Source: Puniceicoccales bacterium (GTDB lineage Bacteria; Verrucomicrobiota; Verrucomicrobiia; Opitutales; UBA9783). Taken from it: a stretch of 64,000 nucleotides of DNA. The stretch covers positions 18,902 through 82,901 of the forward strand of contig JAIRKR010000045.1 of the NCBI GenBank assembly GCA_031260015.1, read 5' to 3'. This document shows positions 37,179-46,245 of this stretch, piece after piece. A program made the translations under genes and the position numbers. Under the pieces are notes generated by a model, which saw only the letters and a list, made by a program, of their open reading frames with translations, searched no databases and was not told the origin of the DNA. Every line of letters begins with the position of its first letter. Positions within the stretch are counted from its first letter, which is position 1.

Positions 37179-38375
37179 TTATGCATCTTTTTCCTTAGGT
37201 TGTGCCTCTTTAATGGATTGCGCTAACCGTTCAGCCGCAATTTTCTCGTTTTGCATGCTCTCTTGCCTTATGAGTTCTTCGCGCGCCGGCATTCTATTTC
37301 CCAAAATTCCACCTTCACGCAAACGTTTCAATTGTGGATTGGATTCTTGTTTTAAAAGAGCTTCACTGGCCTTTATTTCTATCTCTAATTCCTTATATCG
37401 ATTGGATTCCATAAATACCTTTGTAGATAAAGAAAGTACCTGTTGTTCCTTTCTTTTTGTGGCATAATTCAGTTGTTGATAACTGGAATCTAAGCCATTT
37501 AACATATCTACGAAAGCCCTCGCATCATTGGCCGTTAAAACATTAAGTCCATTCAAAGAATCTGCCAAATTTTTATACGATGATTCCAATTTCAATCCAT
37601 TTTTTGAAGCATCATAATTGCTTGTCAATTCACCCATGTAGGTTGACCTTTGAGCAAGACCAATCGCACCTTCGGAGTTCCCATGAATAATATCTGACAA
37701 TTGCTTCAACTTATCCTGAACATGATCGCCCTTGGCACCAATGACCTCTTGCACTCCTTGCCTTAATGCCTGGATTAAAGAAGGATCGATGTTGTGTTGA
37801 GTACTTGAAAAATTTTCAAGATCTATGGATAGCGATAATGCTTGCCTCAGATTATTCGCTTGCGTACTCGTAATGGTTTGATCCGAATTTAAAATGGCTA
37901 CAATTGCATTGTAATTACCCGTAACTTCTGAACTACGACCACTGTAAGCGGCAAAATCTCTACCTAATTGACTCAAAAAAGATGCCCGATCGGCAATGCT
38001 CATTATGCCCGCTTGGGCATTACCTCTTATCAAAGCAATTAATTTACTCAATAATTCTTCAATGAAAGCTTCCTCGGCGGAAGAATCTATTAAATTTTTC
38101 AAGTTTTCCAATGCGCTCTTTAAATTTTGAGTCAATTCATTGCTCACATAGCGCGCACTACTACTTTCTGTAAAACTATTCAATAAAGTGGAAAGTTCAT
38201 CGTATTGATCCTTTGCATTTGTTAAATACTGAGCATTGCTTGTTTGACTGGTTTGATCTGTATTAGTAACATTGTTTACCGACATGCCATTTGAGAAAGC
38301 TAAAATTGTGCCAAATAGAATGTCCATCAACAAACATTTTTGTTGCCTTTTAACTTGCAAGGGCTCAATAGTCAT
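37179..38375 (-). CDS. Serine/asparagine-rich repeat protein, candidate secreted effector
   Basis: 398 residues from ATG 38375, chosen because TATAGT ends 6 bases upstream with ATAACA 16 bases before it; ATG 38285 is a plausible shorter start. That shorter form begins MSVNNVTNTDQTSQTSNAQ, rich in S/T/N/Q like type III signals. The longer one carries a Sec-like stretch LLMDILFGTILAFSNG. Two related units of about 135 residues follow; compare LIRGNAQAGIMSIADRASF with IIHGNSEGAIGLAQRSTY. The C-terminus is a charged coiled coil (KELEIEIKASEALLKQES). No known domain recognised. Its 3' end faces the CesT-type chaperone gene 59 bases away. Confidence 0.65.
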   Translation of the reverse strand: MTIEPLQVKRQQKCLLMDILFGTILAFSNGMSVNNVTNTDQTSQTSNAQYLTNAKDQYDELSTLLNSFTESSSARYVSNELTQNLKSALENLKNLIDSSAEEAFIEELLSKLIALIRGNAQAGIMSIADRASFLSQLGRDFAAYSGRSSEVTGNYNAIVAILNSDQTITSTQANNLRQALSLSIDLENFSSTQHNIDPSLIQALRQGVQEVIGAKGDHVQDKLKQLSDIIHGNSEGAIGLAQRSTYMGELTSNYDASKNGLKLESSYKNLADSLNGLNVLTANDARAFVDMLNGLDSSYQQLNYATKRKEQQVLSLSTKVFMESNRYKELEIEIKASEALLKQESNPQLKRLREGGILGNRMPAREELIRQESMQNEKIAAERLAQSIKEAQPKEKDA

Positions 38376-38387
38376 CGTTATACTATA

Positions 38388-38409
38388 CTGGTGATTGTGC
38401 ATGTGTTAT
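38388..38409 (-). promoter_or_regulatory. Upstream part of the promoter of the 37179-38375 gene
   Basis: On the minus strand ATAACA (38409-38404), a 16-base spacer and TATAGT (38387-38382) with 6 bases to the ATG at 38375. The -35 box is only 4/6, so this is weaker evidence than the other leaderless-type promoters. Confidence 0.4.
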
Positions 38410-38416
38410 GTGAAAC

Positions 38417-39781
38417 ATGAAACTAAGCCGCTACATTGAAAATAGTTCTACGATTGATATAAAGAGTACCACCTTTAAAGGTGCCCTTGAAGAATTAATG
38501 CAGTGTTGCCCGCTTAAAAAAAATCAAAACCTGGCCACTTTCATCGACGAGTTACTGATTCAAGAAAGTACGGTGTCCAGCTATTTGGGACAAGGGATTG
38601 CTTTGCCTCATTTAAAAGTACCCATGCGACAAGCCTATTTGTTCGCCTTTGGACGTGTACGTACACCCCTACAAGATGCAACGATCAATGGGAGCGAAAA
38701 CATCCGCCTTATTGTTTTATTTTTAGCCTCTTCCAAGACTGGAAACTACCTCACAACATTGGCTTCATTAGCCAGGATATTACAGTCAGCCGAACTAACG
38801 CATCATCTAAATGACCTTTCTTTGGAAGAGCTTCATTCCAGAATTTTAGACGCATTTAAAACGGTGCAACTCAAATCTGCCAAAACAAACGATCGTTTTA
38901 ACCGATTGATGCTGCGAGAATCTTTAAAAATTGCCAAAGCGGGGAACTGCTCCGCTTTATTTTTATTTGCAGATACCTTCTTTAATACCACTCGTTTTAT
39001 CAAAGAATTAAACCCTGATTTGAAAGTAATAACCGTTACCCATAAAGCATCGGAAATTGCACAAAAAGAGTCCACCTATACTCTGCCCGTCCAACTTTTT
39101 TCCAATGGTCGATTGACGCAATTACGCAGTGCCATCCTATTGGGTATTATGCATAAGTGCATACGACATAACGAAAAGATCTGCTGCCTAGGTGGGATCC
39201 CCAATAGTAATCGGTTGGATACCGTGCTTATCATTGATGTCAACAGAGAAATCCAGTCGCTTTTTTCCAATCAGGCGGATATTCTCCCCAAAAATGTGCA
39301 ACCCGAAGTCTTTGAAAAATTACTTTCCATTGCAACCGAATTAGCCGTTGAAGGAAGGGAAGGGAAACCCGTCGGTTGCCTTTTTATACTTGGAGATGTC
39401 CAAGAATTGGCACCCTACGTGTATCCGCTCATTTTGAATCCATTTCACGGGTACAAAGAAGAAGACCGCAATCTACTCAATCCATTTATTGAGGAAACCA
39501 TTAAAGAGTATTCTCTGCTGGATGGTGCTTTTGTAATTGGTGGCAATGGTATTTTGGAAAGTGCGGGTAGCCTTATTCATACCAAAGACCAAATCTCTTT
39601 GCCCAGCGGCTTCGGTACGCGACACTCTGCAGCCTTGGCTATTTCCAATACGGTTGACTGCATCGCATTAACCGTTTCTGCAAGCAATGGGCAGGTGACA
39701 CTCTTTCGAAAAGGAAAAATGTTACCGCTCATTGAAAAAGGTATCGGCCATACACACCCTTCCGCTTACCTTTTGGAATAA
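38417..39781 (+). CDS. EIIA-like / DisA_N diadenylate cyclase fusion
   Basis: 454 residues in three parts. Residues 1-150 resemble the PTS fructose/mannitol EIIA domain, with the phosphohistidine in GIALPHLKVP (about 64). Residues about 155-280 resemble a pyruvate-kinase C-terminal-like alpha/beta fold (LMLRESLKIAKAGNCSALFL). Residues about 300-454 are a diadenylate cyclase domain: LDGAFVIGGNGILESAG and GFGTRHSAALAIS. The canonical RHR is RHS here. The protein would make c-di-AMP from ATP, perhaps gated by sugar-phosphotransfer state. Its start lies 41 bases from the divergent repeat-protein start. Domain calls are from motifs; activity is not certain because of the RHS change. Confidence 0.78.
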   Translation: MKLSRYIENSSTIDIKSTTFKGALEELMQCCPLKKNQNLATFIDELLIQESTVSSYLGQGIALPHLKVPMRQAYLFAFGRVRTPLQDATINGSENIRLIVLFLASSKTGNYLTTLASLARILQSAELTHHLNDLSLEELHSRILDAFKTVQLKSAKTNDRFNRLMLRESLKIAKAGNCSALFLFADTFFNTTRFIKELNPDLKVITVTHKASEIAQKESTYTLPVQLFSNGRLTQLRSAILLGIMHKCIRHNEKICCLGGIPNSNRLDTVLIIDVNREIQSLFSNQADILPKNVQPEVFEKLLSIATELAVEGREGKPVGCLFILGDVQELAPYVYPLILNPFHGYKEEDRNLLNPFIEETIKEYSLLDGAFVIGGNGILESAGSLIHTKDQISLPSGFGTRHSAALAISNTVDCIALTVSASNGQVTLFRKGKMLPLIEKGIGHTHPSAYLLE

Positions 39782-39829
39782 AAATTTTGCCAAATTACAA
39801 ACCTGCGTTAGTTTCAACTACCATTCTAC

Positions 39830-40582
39830 ATGACACTTGCGTTAAAAGTTTTGGGGAGTAGCAGCTCCGGTAATTGTGGATTGCTTATAAATCAAGGCAA
39901 ATATTATCTCATTGACGCCGGATTTTCAGGTAGGCGTATTTCGCAACTGCTAAAAGCTTATCACATTACCTTAAGCAACCTATCTGGAGTTTTTATTACG
40001 CATGAACATCAGGATCACATCGTTGGCTTAAAAATACTAACCAAGCAACCGCATCTAAACTTCTACGCAAATTTTGCAACATCCAATGCAATTGAAAGAA
40101 AACATAATATAAAAGGTCCATGGAAAATTTTTCAAACGGGACAAATTTTCAATGTTGATGCTTCACTGTCCGTAAAAACTTTCCCTATTCCCCATGATGC
40201 CGTGGATCCCATCGGTTTTTTGTTCAAAACCTGCAACCATGGGTGTGCCTGGGTAACAGATTTGGGACACATCACACAAGATATTTGTCAGGCGCTGATG
40301 GAAGCGCAAGATATTGTCTTTGAATCCAATCACGACGAAACGCTCGTTCGCAACCATCCCACACGCCCTACCTACGTTAAAGAACGTATACTCGGTCCGC
40401 TGGGCCATTTGTCCAACAAAGCCGCTTTCGACTTTATCAAAAATAATCGCGGTCCTTGGAAAAACATTTGCCTAGCTCATTTAAGCAGAGATTGTAATTC
40501 ATGCGAAATTGTAAAGCAATTGTTTCAACCTCTGGCCAACATGTATGGATTTAAACTGGTCATTACCGATCCAAGAACCTAA
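39830..40582 (+). CDS. WalJ/YycJ-like metallo-beta-lactamase-fold hydrolase
   Basis: 250 residues. Begins LKVLGSSSSGNCGLL and has the metal-binding motif FITHEHQDHIVGL near residue 58, with further histidines in FPIPHDAVDPIGF (about 122) and LAHLSRDCNS (about 222). This order matches the YycJ/WalJ family, which includes 5'-3' exonuclease-like enzymes linked to DNA repair and cell-wall control. It lies 48 bases after the cyclase gene and is followed by a possible terminator. Confidence 0.85.
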   Translation: MTLALKVLGSSSSGNCGLLINQGKYYLIDAGFSGRRISQLLKAYHITLSNLSGVFITHEHQDHIVGLKILTKQPHLNFYANFATSNAIERKHNIKGPWKIFQTGQIFNVDASLSVKTFPIPHDAVDPIGFLFKTCNHGCAWVTDLGHITQDICQALMEAQDIVFESNHDETLVRNHPTRPTYVKERILGPLGHLSNKAAFDFIKNNRGPWKNICLAHLSRDCNSCEIVKQLFQPLANMYGFKLVITDPRT

Positions 40583-40589
40583 AAATTGA

Positions 40590-40618
40590 TTTGCATGCAC
40601 GGTAAATGCAAAAGTTTT
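40590..40618 (+). terminator. Possible terminator after the WalJ-like gene
   Basis: TTTGCAT at 40590-40596 pairs with ATGCAAA at 40606-40612, followed by AGTTTTT-like sequence. The stem is perfect but only 7 bp and AT-rich, so confidence is moderate. Confidence 0.4.
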
Positions 40619-40768
40619 TCATGCACACGGAATGCTCAGGTGGATTTATATTTAAATGGTCTAGGTAAACGCTTGCTTTGAAAAAGCATCGTTTGGCTGA
40701 ATATATTTTATAAAAACATATAAATTTTATTGACATTGGAATATATAATGCTACACCTTGCAAAAACT

Positions 40769-41503
40769 ATGAAAATAAAGTTATTATTTGCATGCACATT
40801 AGTAGTAGGTTCATGCAATGCCCTGGGCAATTTCATTGGATTCAGCAAAATAGATGAACGTTATGCTTTTGAGGATATGCGCGTACAAACATATACGTAT
40901 CCATTTCCACTAATTTTTCACTACAGGCAAGGGGGTGATGATTCTAAAAAATCTGAGTTTAGAATTAAAGATACCGCTTTAACCTTTGATAATCTTCCTG
41001 TCAATATTCAAGAACTTCTGGAAGGTAGAAACATTCCCGTAACAGACATTCAGGTATTCGAGGCATATGCAAAACTTGAAGAGGTAAACTGTAATTATTT
41101 TACCCATGCGTGGGCAATGGATATTATGATCGAAAATCGGCTAGCTGTGGTAGAGAGTGGTATTTTTGAAGCATTTAACTTGCAAGCCGTCAATGGGGAA
41201 ATAGGCATGGGGGGTCTTGTACCCCAAACAATGTCTTTTCACGACAAAACCTATCTAAGTGGCAATTCGGCGAGGTTTCACGTTGACGACATTAATGCAT
41301 TAGCAGGGGGTTGGTTTGTGTCCGTATATGCAACGAACCAATCCAACGGTAATATGGATGGCCAACGATTGAGAGCCATCGTTGTAAAATGGACAATTAT
41401 TCCCTCCTCTTGGTTTACGGCATCTCAAAATTGTACCGATCCAGCATTACTTCCTTCTCCAATACTTACGTGGAAGAGTGAATATATGGATGAAAAATTA
41501 TAA
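40769..41503 (+). CDS. Exported protein of unknown function, possible lipoprotein
   Basis: 244 residues from ATG 40769, which gives a proper signal peptide (MKIKLLFACTLVVGSCNALG). The cysteine in VVGSC could be a lipidation site. The mature part is beta-rich and ordinary in composition, with no motif I recognise; RFHVDDINALAGGWFVSVYA near residue 180 looks like a beta-sandwich strand pair. TATAAT at 40744-40749 is a candidate -10 box about 20 bases upstream. The previous gene ends 186 bases away and the next is convergent, so it stands alone. Confidence 0.65.
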   Translation: MKIKLLFACTLVVGSCNALGNFIGFSKIDERYAFEDMRVQTYTYPFPLIFHYRQGGDDSKKSEFRIKDTALTFDNLPVNIQELLEGRNIPVTDIQVFEAYAKLEEVNCNYFTHAWAMDIMIENRLAVVESGIFEAFNLQAVNGEIGMGGLVPQTMSFHDKTYLSGNSARFHVDDINALAGGWFVSVYATNQSNGNMDGQRLRAIVVKWTIIPSSWFTASQNCTDPALLPSPILTWKSEYMDEKL

Positions 41504-41662
41504 TCCATCCAGAAAACATTTTCATTGACTTGATCAAACATTGGCAATGCCCATTTCGGAACCGAATTGCATGACTTATGCTCCAGTCTCATAAAAGATT
41601 TTGAATAAACGTTTTTTAAGGGACATTGACGCGTACTCAAAACTTGCCAATGCTTTCCTAGA

Positions 41663-42166
41663 TCAACCGTTCTTGACCAAACAATCACATTCTATATTCA
41701 CTTTAAAAAGCCGTGTGTGGAAGACTTTTCGCCTAATGCTTAGATTTTTTATCCACATCGGTAAAGTTTCCTTTTGAAACACTTGTATAAAATTTTCAAG
41801 TTCAGGGAAAAAACTGTAAAATTTTAGATGACATCGATAAACCATTTCGTGATCAGCCTGTGACCATAGGAAATCTGGCAATGGACTGACTTGACAAGAG
41901 TATTTAAAATACTCTTGTCCTTTTAAATAGGCTTCAAAATAGGTTGCAAGAGATGATTGGATTTCACAAGCTCCAACTTCAATGGGGAGGACTCTGATTG
42001 CTTGAATTTTTTGGCGAAGTTGCTTATATTCGTTGGAAATCCGTTGACAATCATTCAACTTTGTAAGTAATACTTTATGATCCTTTTTCAGTTTTCTTGC
42101 CCACAACAGGCATATTCCATTTAAAATTAATATAAAAAAACAAAAAAGAATAAATTTTTTACTCAT
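41663..42166 (-). CDS. PilO/GspM-like pilus or secretion assembly protein
   Basis: About 167 residues from ATG 42166 (MSKKFILFCFFILIL), which leaves a 20-base gap after the previous gene. A single N-terminal membrane segment is followed by a coiled-coil region (KKDHKVLLTKLNDCQRISNE) and a small alpha/beta domain. This layout and its place after gspF- and pilM-like genes suggest a PilO/GspM role, aligning the inner-membrane platform of a type IV pilus or type II secretion system. Sequence similarity itself is weak, so the call rests on topology and context. Confidence 0.5.
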   Translation of the reverse strand: MSKKFILFCFFILILNGICLLWARKLKKDHKVLLTKLNDCQRISNEYKQLRQKIQAIRVLPIEVGACEIQSSLATYFEAYLKGQEYFKYSCQVSPLPDFLWSQADHEMVYRCHLKFYSFFPELENFIQVFQKETLPMWIKNLSIRRKVFHTRLFKVNIECDCLVKNG

Positions 42167-42185
42167 ACAAATGTACACGGCATCT

Positions 42186-43652
42186 TTACAATAGCCACCT
42201 ACATACAAAACTATTTTCCGTATAAGTCAAAGGCATCGTTGAGATTTGAACGCTTTTCTCCGGAGTGGAAAAAGTAGTGGAGCAACACGCCTTTAGGGTG
42301 CGTGAAAATTCTGCAGCGTCAACTAAATTCTTATAACGCCCTTTCATCTCAAATTCCAATTTTTCCGAAGATGAAATCTGTATTGAGTCAATGCATAAAT
42401 CTGATTTCAAAGACATAAATTGCTGCTTTATCTTTTGCAACAACTGCGTGTGCACAATTTGTTTTCCTTTCAGTAACTCCCAAGATGCCAATTGCTGTTT
42501 TAAGTTTTGAACATCACTTTCCCTAAGCGCATAAGCCATCTGCTGATGTATAAGATCGTTACACGCACTTGCTTTTTTCTTACATGTTTTCAATAAGAAA
42601 AAAAAGTACCCTATTAATAGCAATAGGATAACCCATCGCAACGCAACGTGATGTACTATCTTGCAAATGTAAAACAAGCTTATGACCCCCAAAGAAGATG
42701 GAGAATCCATCTCCATAAAGTCAAAATCATCAAAATGTCTATTGCCACTTAAAATATGCAAAATACCAACCAGCAAAGCCTGTTCGCTCAGTCCTACCTT
42801 CTTATCACTTGCACACCATAGGTGAATTTCTTTTATAACGCGTACCTTCTCACCAAACGCTAACAACGGTGATTCCAATTCCGATACGTTTCCTTGGCCA
42901 AAAATAAATATGTTTTTTACACCCGCCTGCAAATTTAAGCTGCGAGAAAAGTAATGAGACGTTACATTTAACTCTTTTACCACGTCTTGTTCTACCGAAT
43001 TGGCGGATGATATTTTTCGCAAATCTAAAAAGTTAAATGTGGGTTGATCCACAACGGAACTTTCGGGAATGCTTGTAAAAAAGCGAGTCAAATTGTCTTC
43101 TAAAAAAATACCTACGGCGGGTGACTGAAAAAACTTTTCATGCCTCATTTCTTCAAGATAAGCGGCCTGACCTACAATGGGTGGAAAACAATGGATGCCA
43201 TAGGGAAAGTATTTTTTACGCAGGTATAAAATATGTTTCAGGAGGATCCAAAATTTTTTTGGAATGAGGGTTACCCAATAAGTCTTAAAATCTTCATTAT
43301 ACGGCATCTGCTGAAACCTAAAAACAATTTTATCGCCCCGTAATCCAAAATCTTTATTTAACGCACCCGTTAACTGTTGGATAACCGAAAAACGATTCTT
43401 TTGGTAAGGCAAACGGACAACCATATTAATGACTAAATGTTCCGGTAAAATGAAACCTACGGGACCTAAAATTTTATGGGACCGTAATAACTTTTCCAGC
43501 GTAGCTTCCAAAACCTTTAACCAACGCTTTGTGGAGGATTGCGGTCCAAAAACGCTTTCATCCGCATTTAAGGTATATCCCAAAGGCGACTTTTCTAAGT
43601 CTAAAAATCGTAAATCTAATTGTCGTGTATTTAACAAATAATAGTGATTCAT
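42186..43652 (-). CDS. PilM/PilN- or GspL-like platform protein
   Basis: 488 residues. The N-terminal 320 residues resemble the actin-like PilM or cytoplasmic GspL domain (GPVGFILPEHLVINMVVRLP near residue 62; KNIFIFGQGNVSEL near 247). A single membrane segment RWVILLLLIGYFFFLLK (about 338) and a periplasmic coiled coil follow, as in PilN or the GspL C-terminus. It starts 7 bases after the gspF-like gene. I infer an inner-membrane assembly platform that links the ATPase to pseudopilin extrusion. Confidence 0.6.
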   Translation of the reverse strand: MNHYYLLNTRQLDLRFLDLEKSPLGYTLNADESVFGPQSSTKRWLKVLEATLEKLLRSHKILGPVGFILPEHLVINMVVRLPYQKNRFSVIQQLTGALNKDFGLRGDKIVFRFQQMPYNEDFKTYWVTLIPKKFWILLKHILYLRKKYFPYGIHCFPPIVGQAAYLEEMRHEKFFQSPAVGIFLEDNLTRFFTSIPESSVVDQPTFNFLDLRKISSANSVEQDVVKELNVTSHYFSRSLNLQAGVKNIFIFGQGNVSELESPLLAFGEKVRVIKEIHLWCASDKKVGLSEQALLVGILHILSGNRHFDDFDFMEMDSPSSLGVISLFYICKIVHHVALRWVILLLLIGYFFFLLKTCKKKASACNDLIHQQMAYALRESDVQNLKQQLASWELLKGKQIVHTQLLQKIKQQFMSLKSDLCIDSIQISSSEKLEFEMKGRYKNLVDAAEFSRTLKACCSTTFSTPEKSVQISTMPLTYTENSFVCRWLL

Positions 43653-43659
43653 GCAACGT

Positions 43660-44832
43660 TTACCCCACCAACGACGACAATTGGAATATAGGTAAAAACA
43701 TGGCTATAACAATTACACCAATGACAACACCTAAGAAACAAATAATAAATGGTTCCAGCAATGACGTCATGGCGGAAACAATATTATTTACATCATTTTC
43801 GTAAAGTACCGCGACGTTGCGAATCATACCTTCAACGTTACCTGCTTGCTCCCCCGCTTTCGTCATATTGCACACAATGCGCGGAAAATAAGAAATACTC
43901 TCCATCAATGTCGACAATTGTTGTCCTTCCTGTATCCCCTTTTTTATGGAAGTACAAGCCATGGACAAATAAAAACTATCGGCCACGTTGGTACAAATAT
44001 CAATGGCTTTTAAGATTGGAACGCCACTGGACAATAAAACGGAGTAGGTACGACAAAAACGCGCAATGTTCGTTTTTTTAATTAAAGTTCCAAACAATGG
44101 AACATGACACAGCGTCGCATCTAAAAACTTGGCTCCGGCGGGCGACTTAAAGAGCTTTTTTAAACCCACAACAACGGAGACTGTCCCCCCTACAATGATG
44201 ACGACATGGCTTTTCATAAACTCACTTACGTCGATCAACGCTTGCGTCAACCAGGGCAATCGAGCTCCAAAACCACTAAACATTTCTCCAAATACGGGCA
44301 CAACCCAAATCATCAGTCCACTAACGAGTAAAAAGGACATGGAAACAATGGCGATGGGATAAGTTAAGGCACTCTTAAATTTTTTGGTTAATTTCAAGGA
44401 TGCCTCAAAGTAGTTTGAAACGGTTACCATTGCGTCTGGCAAAGCTCCCGATACTTCTCCCGCCTCGACCATATTGTAAAATAACGATGGAAACGCATTG
44501 GGATATTTTCTCAGCGCATCCGAAAATGAAGAACCCGAAAATATATTTTCTTTAACACGCGTAAGTATCAATTTAAACACTTTGTCGTCCATCTCGGCAG
44601 TAATCGTTTCAAGGGCGTGAGATAAGGGCAATCCAGCCTGTAACATGGAAGACAATTGCTGTGCAAAAATTGTTAAACGATCTAATTTAACAGCATCTCG
44701 TTGCGCACGCTTTTCAAGCCTAGAATCCGCTCCGCTGTCTGAACTTTTATTCCCAGAAAAAAATTCTTTTTTGCGAGTTGGTGTATCTTCACTTCCCGAA
44801 GAACTTGTCGCTTCATCATCAAACAGTACCAT
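43660..44832 (-). CDS. Type II secretion / type IV pilus inner-membrane protein (GspF/PilC family)
   Basis: 390 residues with two tandem T2SSF domains: first FAQQLSSMLQAGLPLSHALE near residue 55, and second RFCRTYSVLLSSGVPILKAI near 263. Three hydrophobic segments (about 160-185, 208-230 and 365-385) match GspF/PilC topology. The first 45 residues are polar and serine-rich. It is the polytopic core of the pseudopilus or pilus machine. No gspE, gspD or pseudopilin gene is in this window. Confidence 0.88.
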   Translation of the reverse strand: MVLFDDEATSSSGSEDTPTRKKEFFSGNKSSDSGADSRLEKRAQRDAVKLDRLTIFAQQLSSMLQAGLPLSHALETITAEMDDKVFKLILTRVKENIFSGSSFSDALRKYPNAFPSLFYNMVEAGEVSGALPDAMVTVSNYFEASLKLTKKFKSALTYPIAIVSMSFLLVSGLMIWVVPVFGEMFSGFGARLPWLTQALIDVSEFMKSHVVIIVGGTVSVVVGLKKLFKSPAGAKFLDATLCHVPLFGTLIKKTNIARFCRTYSVLLSSGVPILKAIDICTNVADSFYLSMACTSIKKGIQEGQQLSTLMESISYFPRIVCNMTKAGEQAGNVEGMIRNVAVLYENDVNNIVSAMTSLLEPFIICFLGVVIGVIVIAMFLPIFQLSSLVG

Positions 44833-45123
44833 ACATAAAATTTAACGCAGTTTTGTGGATCAATCAATCATGAATTGCACAAAAAATAAGTTTTACACTG
44901 CATCGACCCGCCATACAAAATCCAAAGTTGCCGAGGTAAATTCTTCAAAATCATTCGTATGCACGCGAAACAACGTGTATGGTTCAACCTATTATCCTCA
45001 TAAAGATGCATCCGTAAGCAGAGATTGGAGAAAATTTTCCTAAACACGCTTAGAACCCACACTCTTAATGCACCCATCCATTAAAAACAAACTAGACAAA
45101 AGGTAAAAATATGTTCTAGTAAA
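44833..45123. other. Intergenic region between divergent gspF-like and lptF/G-like genes
   Basis: About 290 bases that must hold the divergent promoters. A plus frame of 57 codons from ATG 44870 ends at 45043, but it lacks a ribosome site and any recognisable similarity, so I do not call it a gene. No RNA gene seen. Confidence 0.4.
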
Positions 45124-46245
45124 ATGATGCCCAATACGTTGCAACGCTACCTATTCAAACAATTTTTTGGGGCATCCACATATACCACTTTTCTGTTTGT
45201 TTTTGTTCTTATTATAGGGAATGCCCTCAAGGAAGTGCTTCCCTTATTGGCAAGTGGTAAGATTACGTGGACATTCTTCTTCGATCTGCTCTTTCACCTG
45301 ATCCCATCGATGATCGCCTACGCATTACCATTGGGATTATTGACCGCAACGCTTTTGGTCTTGGGACGACTCTCGGCGCAAAACGAATTGATGGCCATGA
45401 AGGCCTCCGGATTAAGTCTGTATGCCATCGTGACACCTATACTTTTAATAGCGGGCCTGGGTACTTTATTTGCCCTAATCGTCAATTTCTACTTTGGTCC
45501 AAACTCCATTACCTATTACCGAGCGTCCATCAGTAACGTAATTCGACAGCGTCCTCTACAATTTATTCAGGCGGGTACTTGCATTAAAGATTTTCCCGGT
45601 TACATTTTCTACGTTGAAAAAAAACACAAAGACTGGGTTGAGAACTGTTGGTTATGGGAGCTTGATGGCAAAAGTGTCACCGGAATAAATCTTCTTTTAC
45701 ATGCCGAAAAAGGTTACATTCGTTACAATCAAAACGCAGATAGTCTTATCCTTACATTGATCCATGGTATGGGGGAAAAGCATACTTCCCAGACAACTTC
45801 TATCGAAACTCAACCTATTACCTTTGAAAATACTTCGATTTCTCTACCCCTCAATCCTTTACTTGGGAGTAAAACGTTTACCAAGCGATTGGGGCATATG
45901 CACCTAGGGGAACTGTTATGCGCAAAAAACACCGCCAAAAATTTGTCTCACTATACGCCCCAAATAGCCGCTTCCCTGGAAATCCAAAAAAATGCCGTCA
46001 TGTCATTTGCGGTCTTATCCCTGATTTTCATAGCAATTCCTCTAGGTATCAAAGTAAAACGCGCAGAAACATCGGCAAACCTAGTTTTAGCGGTTGGTTT
46101 AGCGCTCAGTTACTATTTTATCGTGATGGCCATCTCTTGGCTGGAAACAAAACCTCATCTACGCCCCGATTTGCTCGTCTGGATTCCAAACTTTATTTTC
46201 CAATGCCTTGGCGTTACCCTTTTTATAAAAATCTCTAGACACTAA
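45124..46245 (+). CDS. LPS transport permease (LptF/LptG, YjgP/YjgQ family)
   Basis: 373 residues with six hydrophobic segments: three within the first 110 residues (FLFVFVLIIGNALKE, LIPSMIAYALPLGLL, VTPILLIAGLGTLFALI) and three in the last 90. A periplasmic domain lies between. The motif LGRLSAQNELMAMKASGLSL near residue 80 is a family hallmark. It would pull LPS from the inner membrane with LptB and a partner. Which of LptF or LptG it is cannot be settled here. Confidence 0.88.
   Translation: MMPNTLQRYLFKQFFGASTYTTFLFVFVLIIGNALKEVLPLLASGKITWTFFFDLLFHLIPSMIAYALPLGLLTATLLVLGRLSAQNELMAMKASGLSLYAIVTPILLIAGLGTLFALIVNFYFGPNSITYYRASISNVIRQRPLQFIQAGTCIKDFPGYIFYVEKKHKDWVENCWLWELDGKSVTGINLLLHAEKGYIRYNQNADSLILTLIHGMGEKHTSQTTSIETQPITFENTSISLPLNPLLGSKTFTKRLGHMHLGELLCAKNTAKNLSHYTPQIAASLEIQKNAVMSFAVLSLIFIAIPLGIKVKRAETSANLVLAVGLALSYYFIVMAISWLETKPHLRPDLLVWIPNFIFQCLGVTLFIKISRH

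Noticed and set aside
44870..45043. 57-codon plus frame in the gspF/lptF spacer
   Set aside because: No Shine-Dalgarno site and no similarity that I can see; likely chance.
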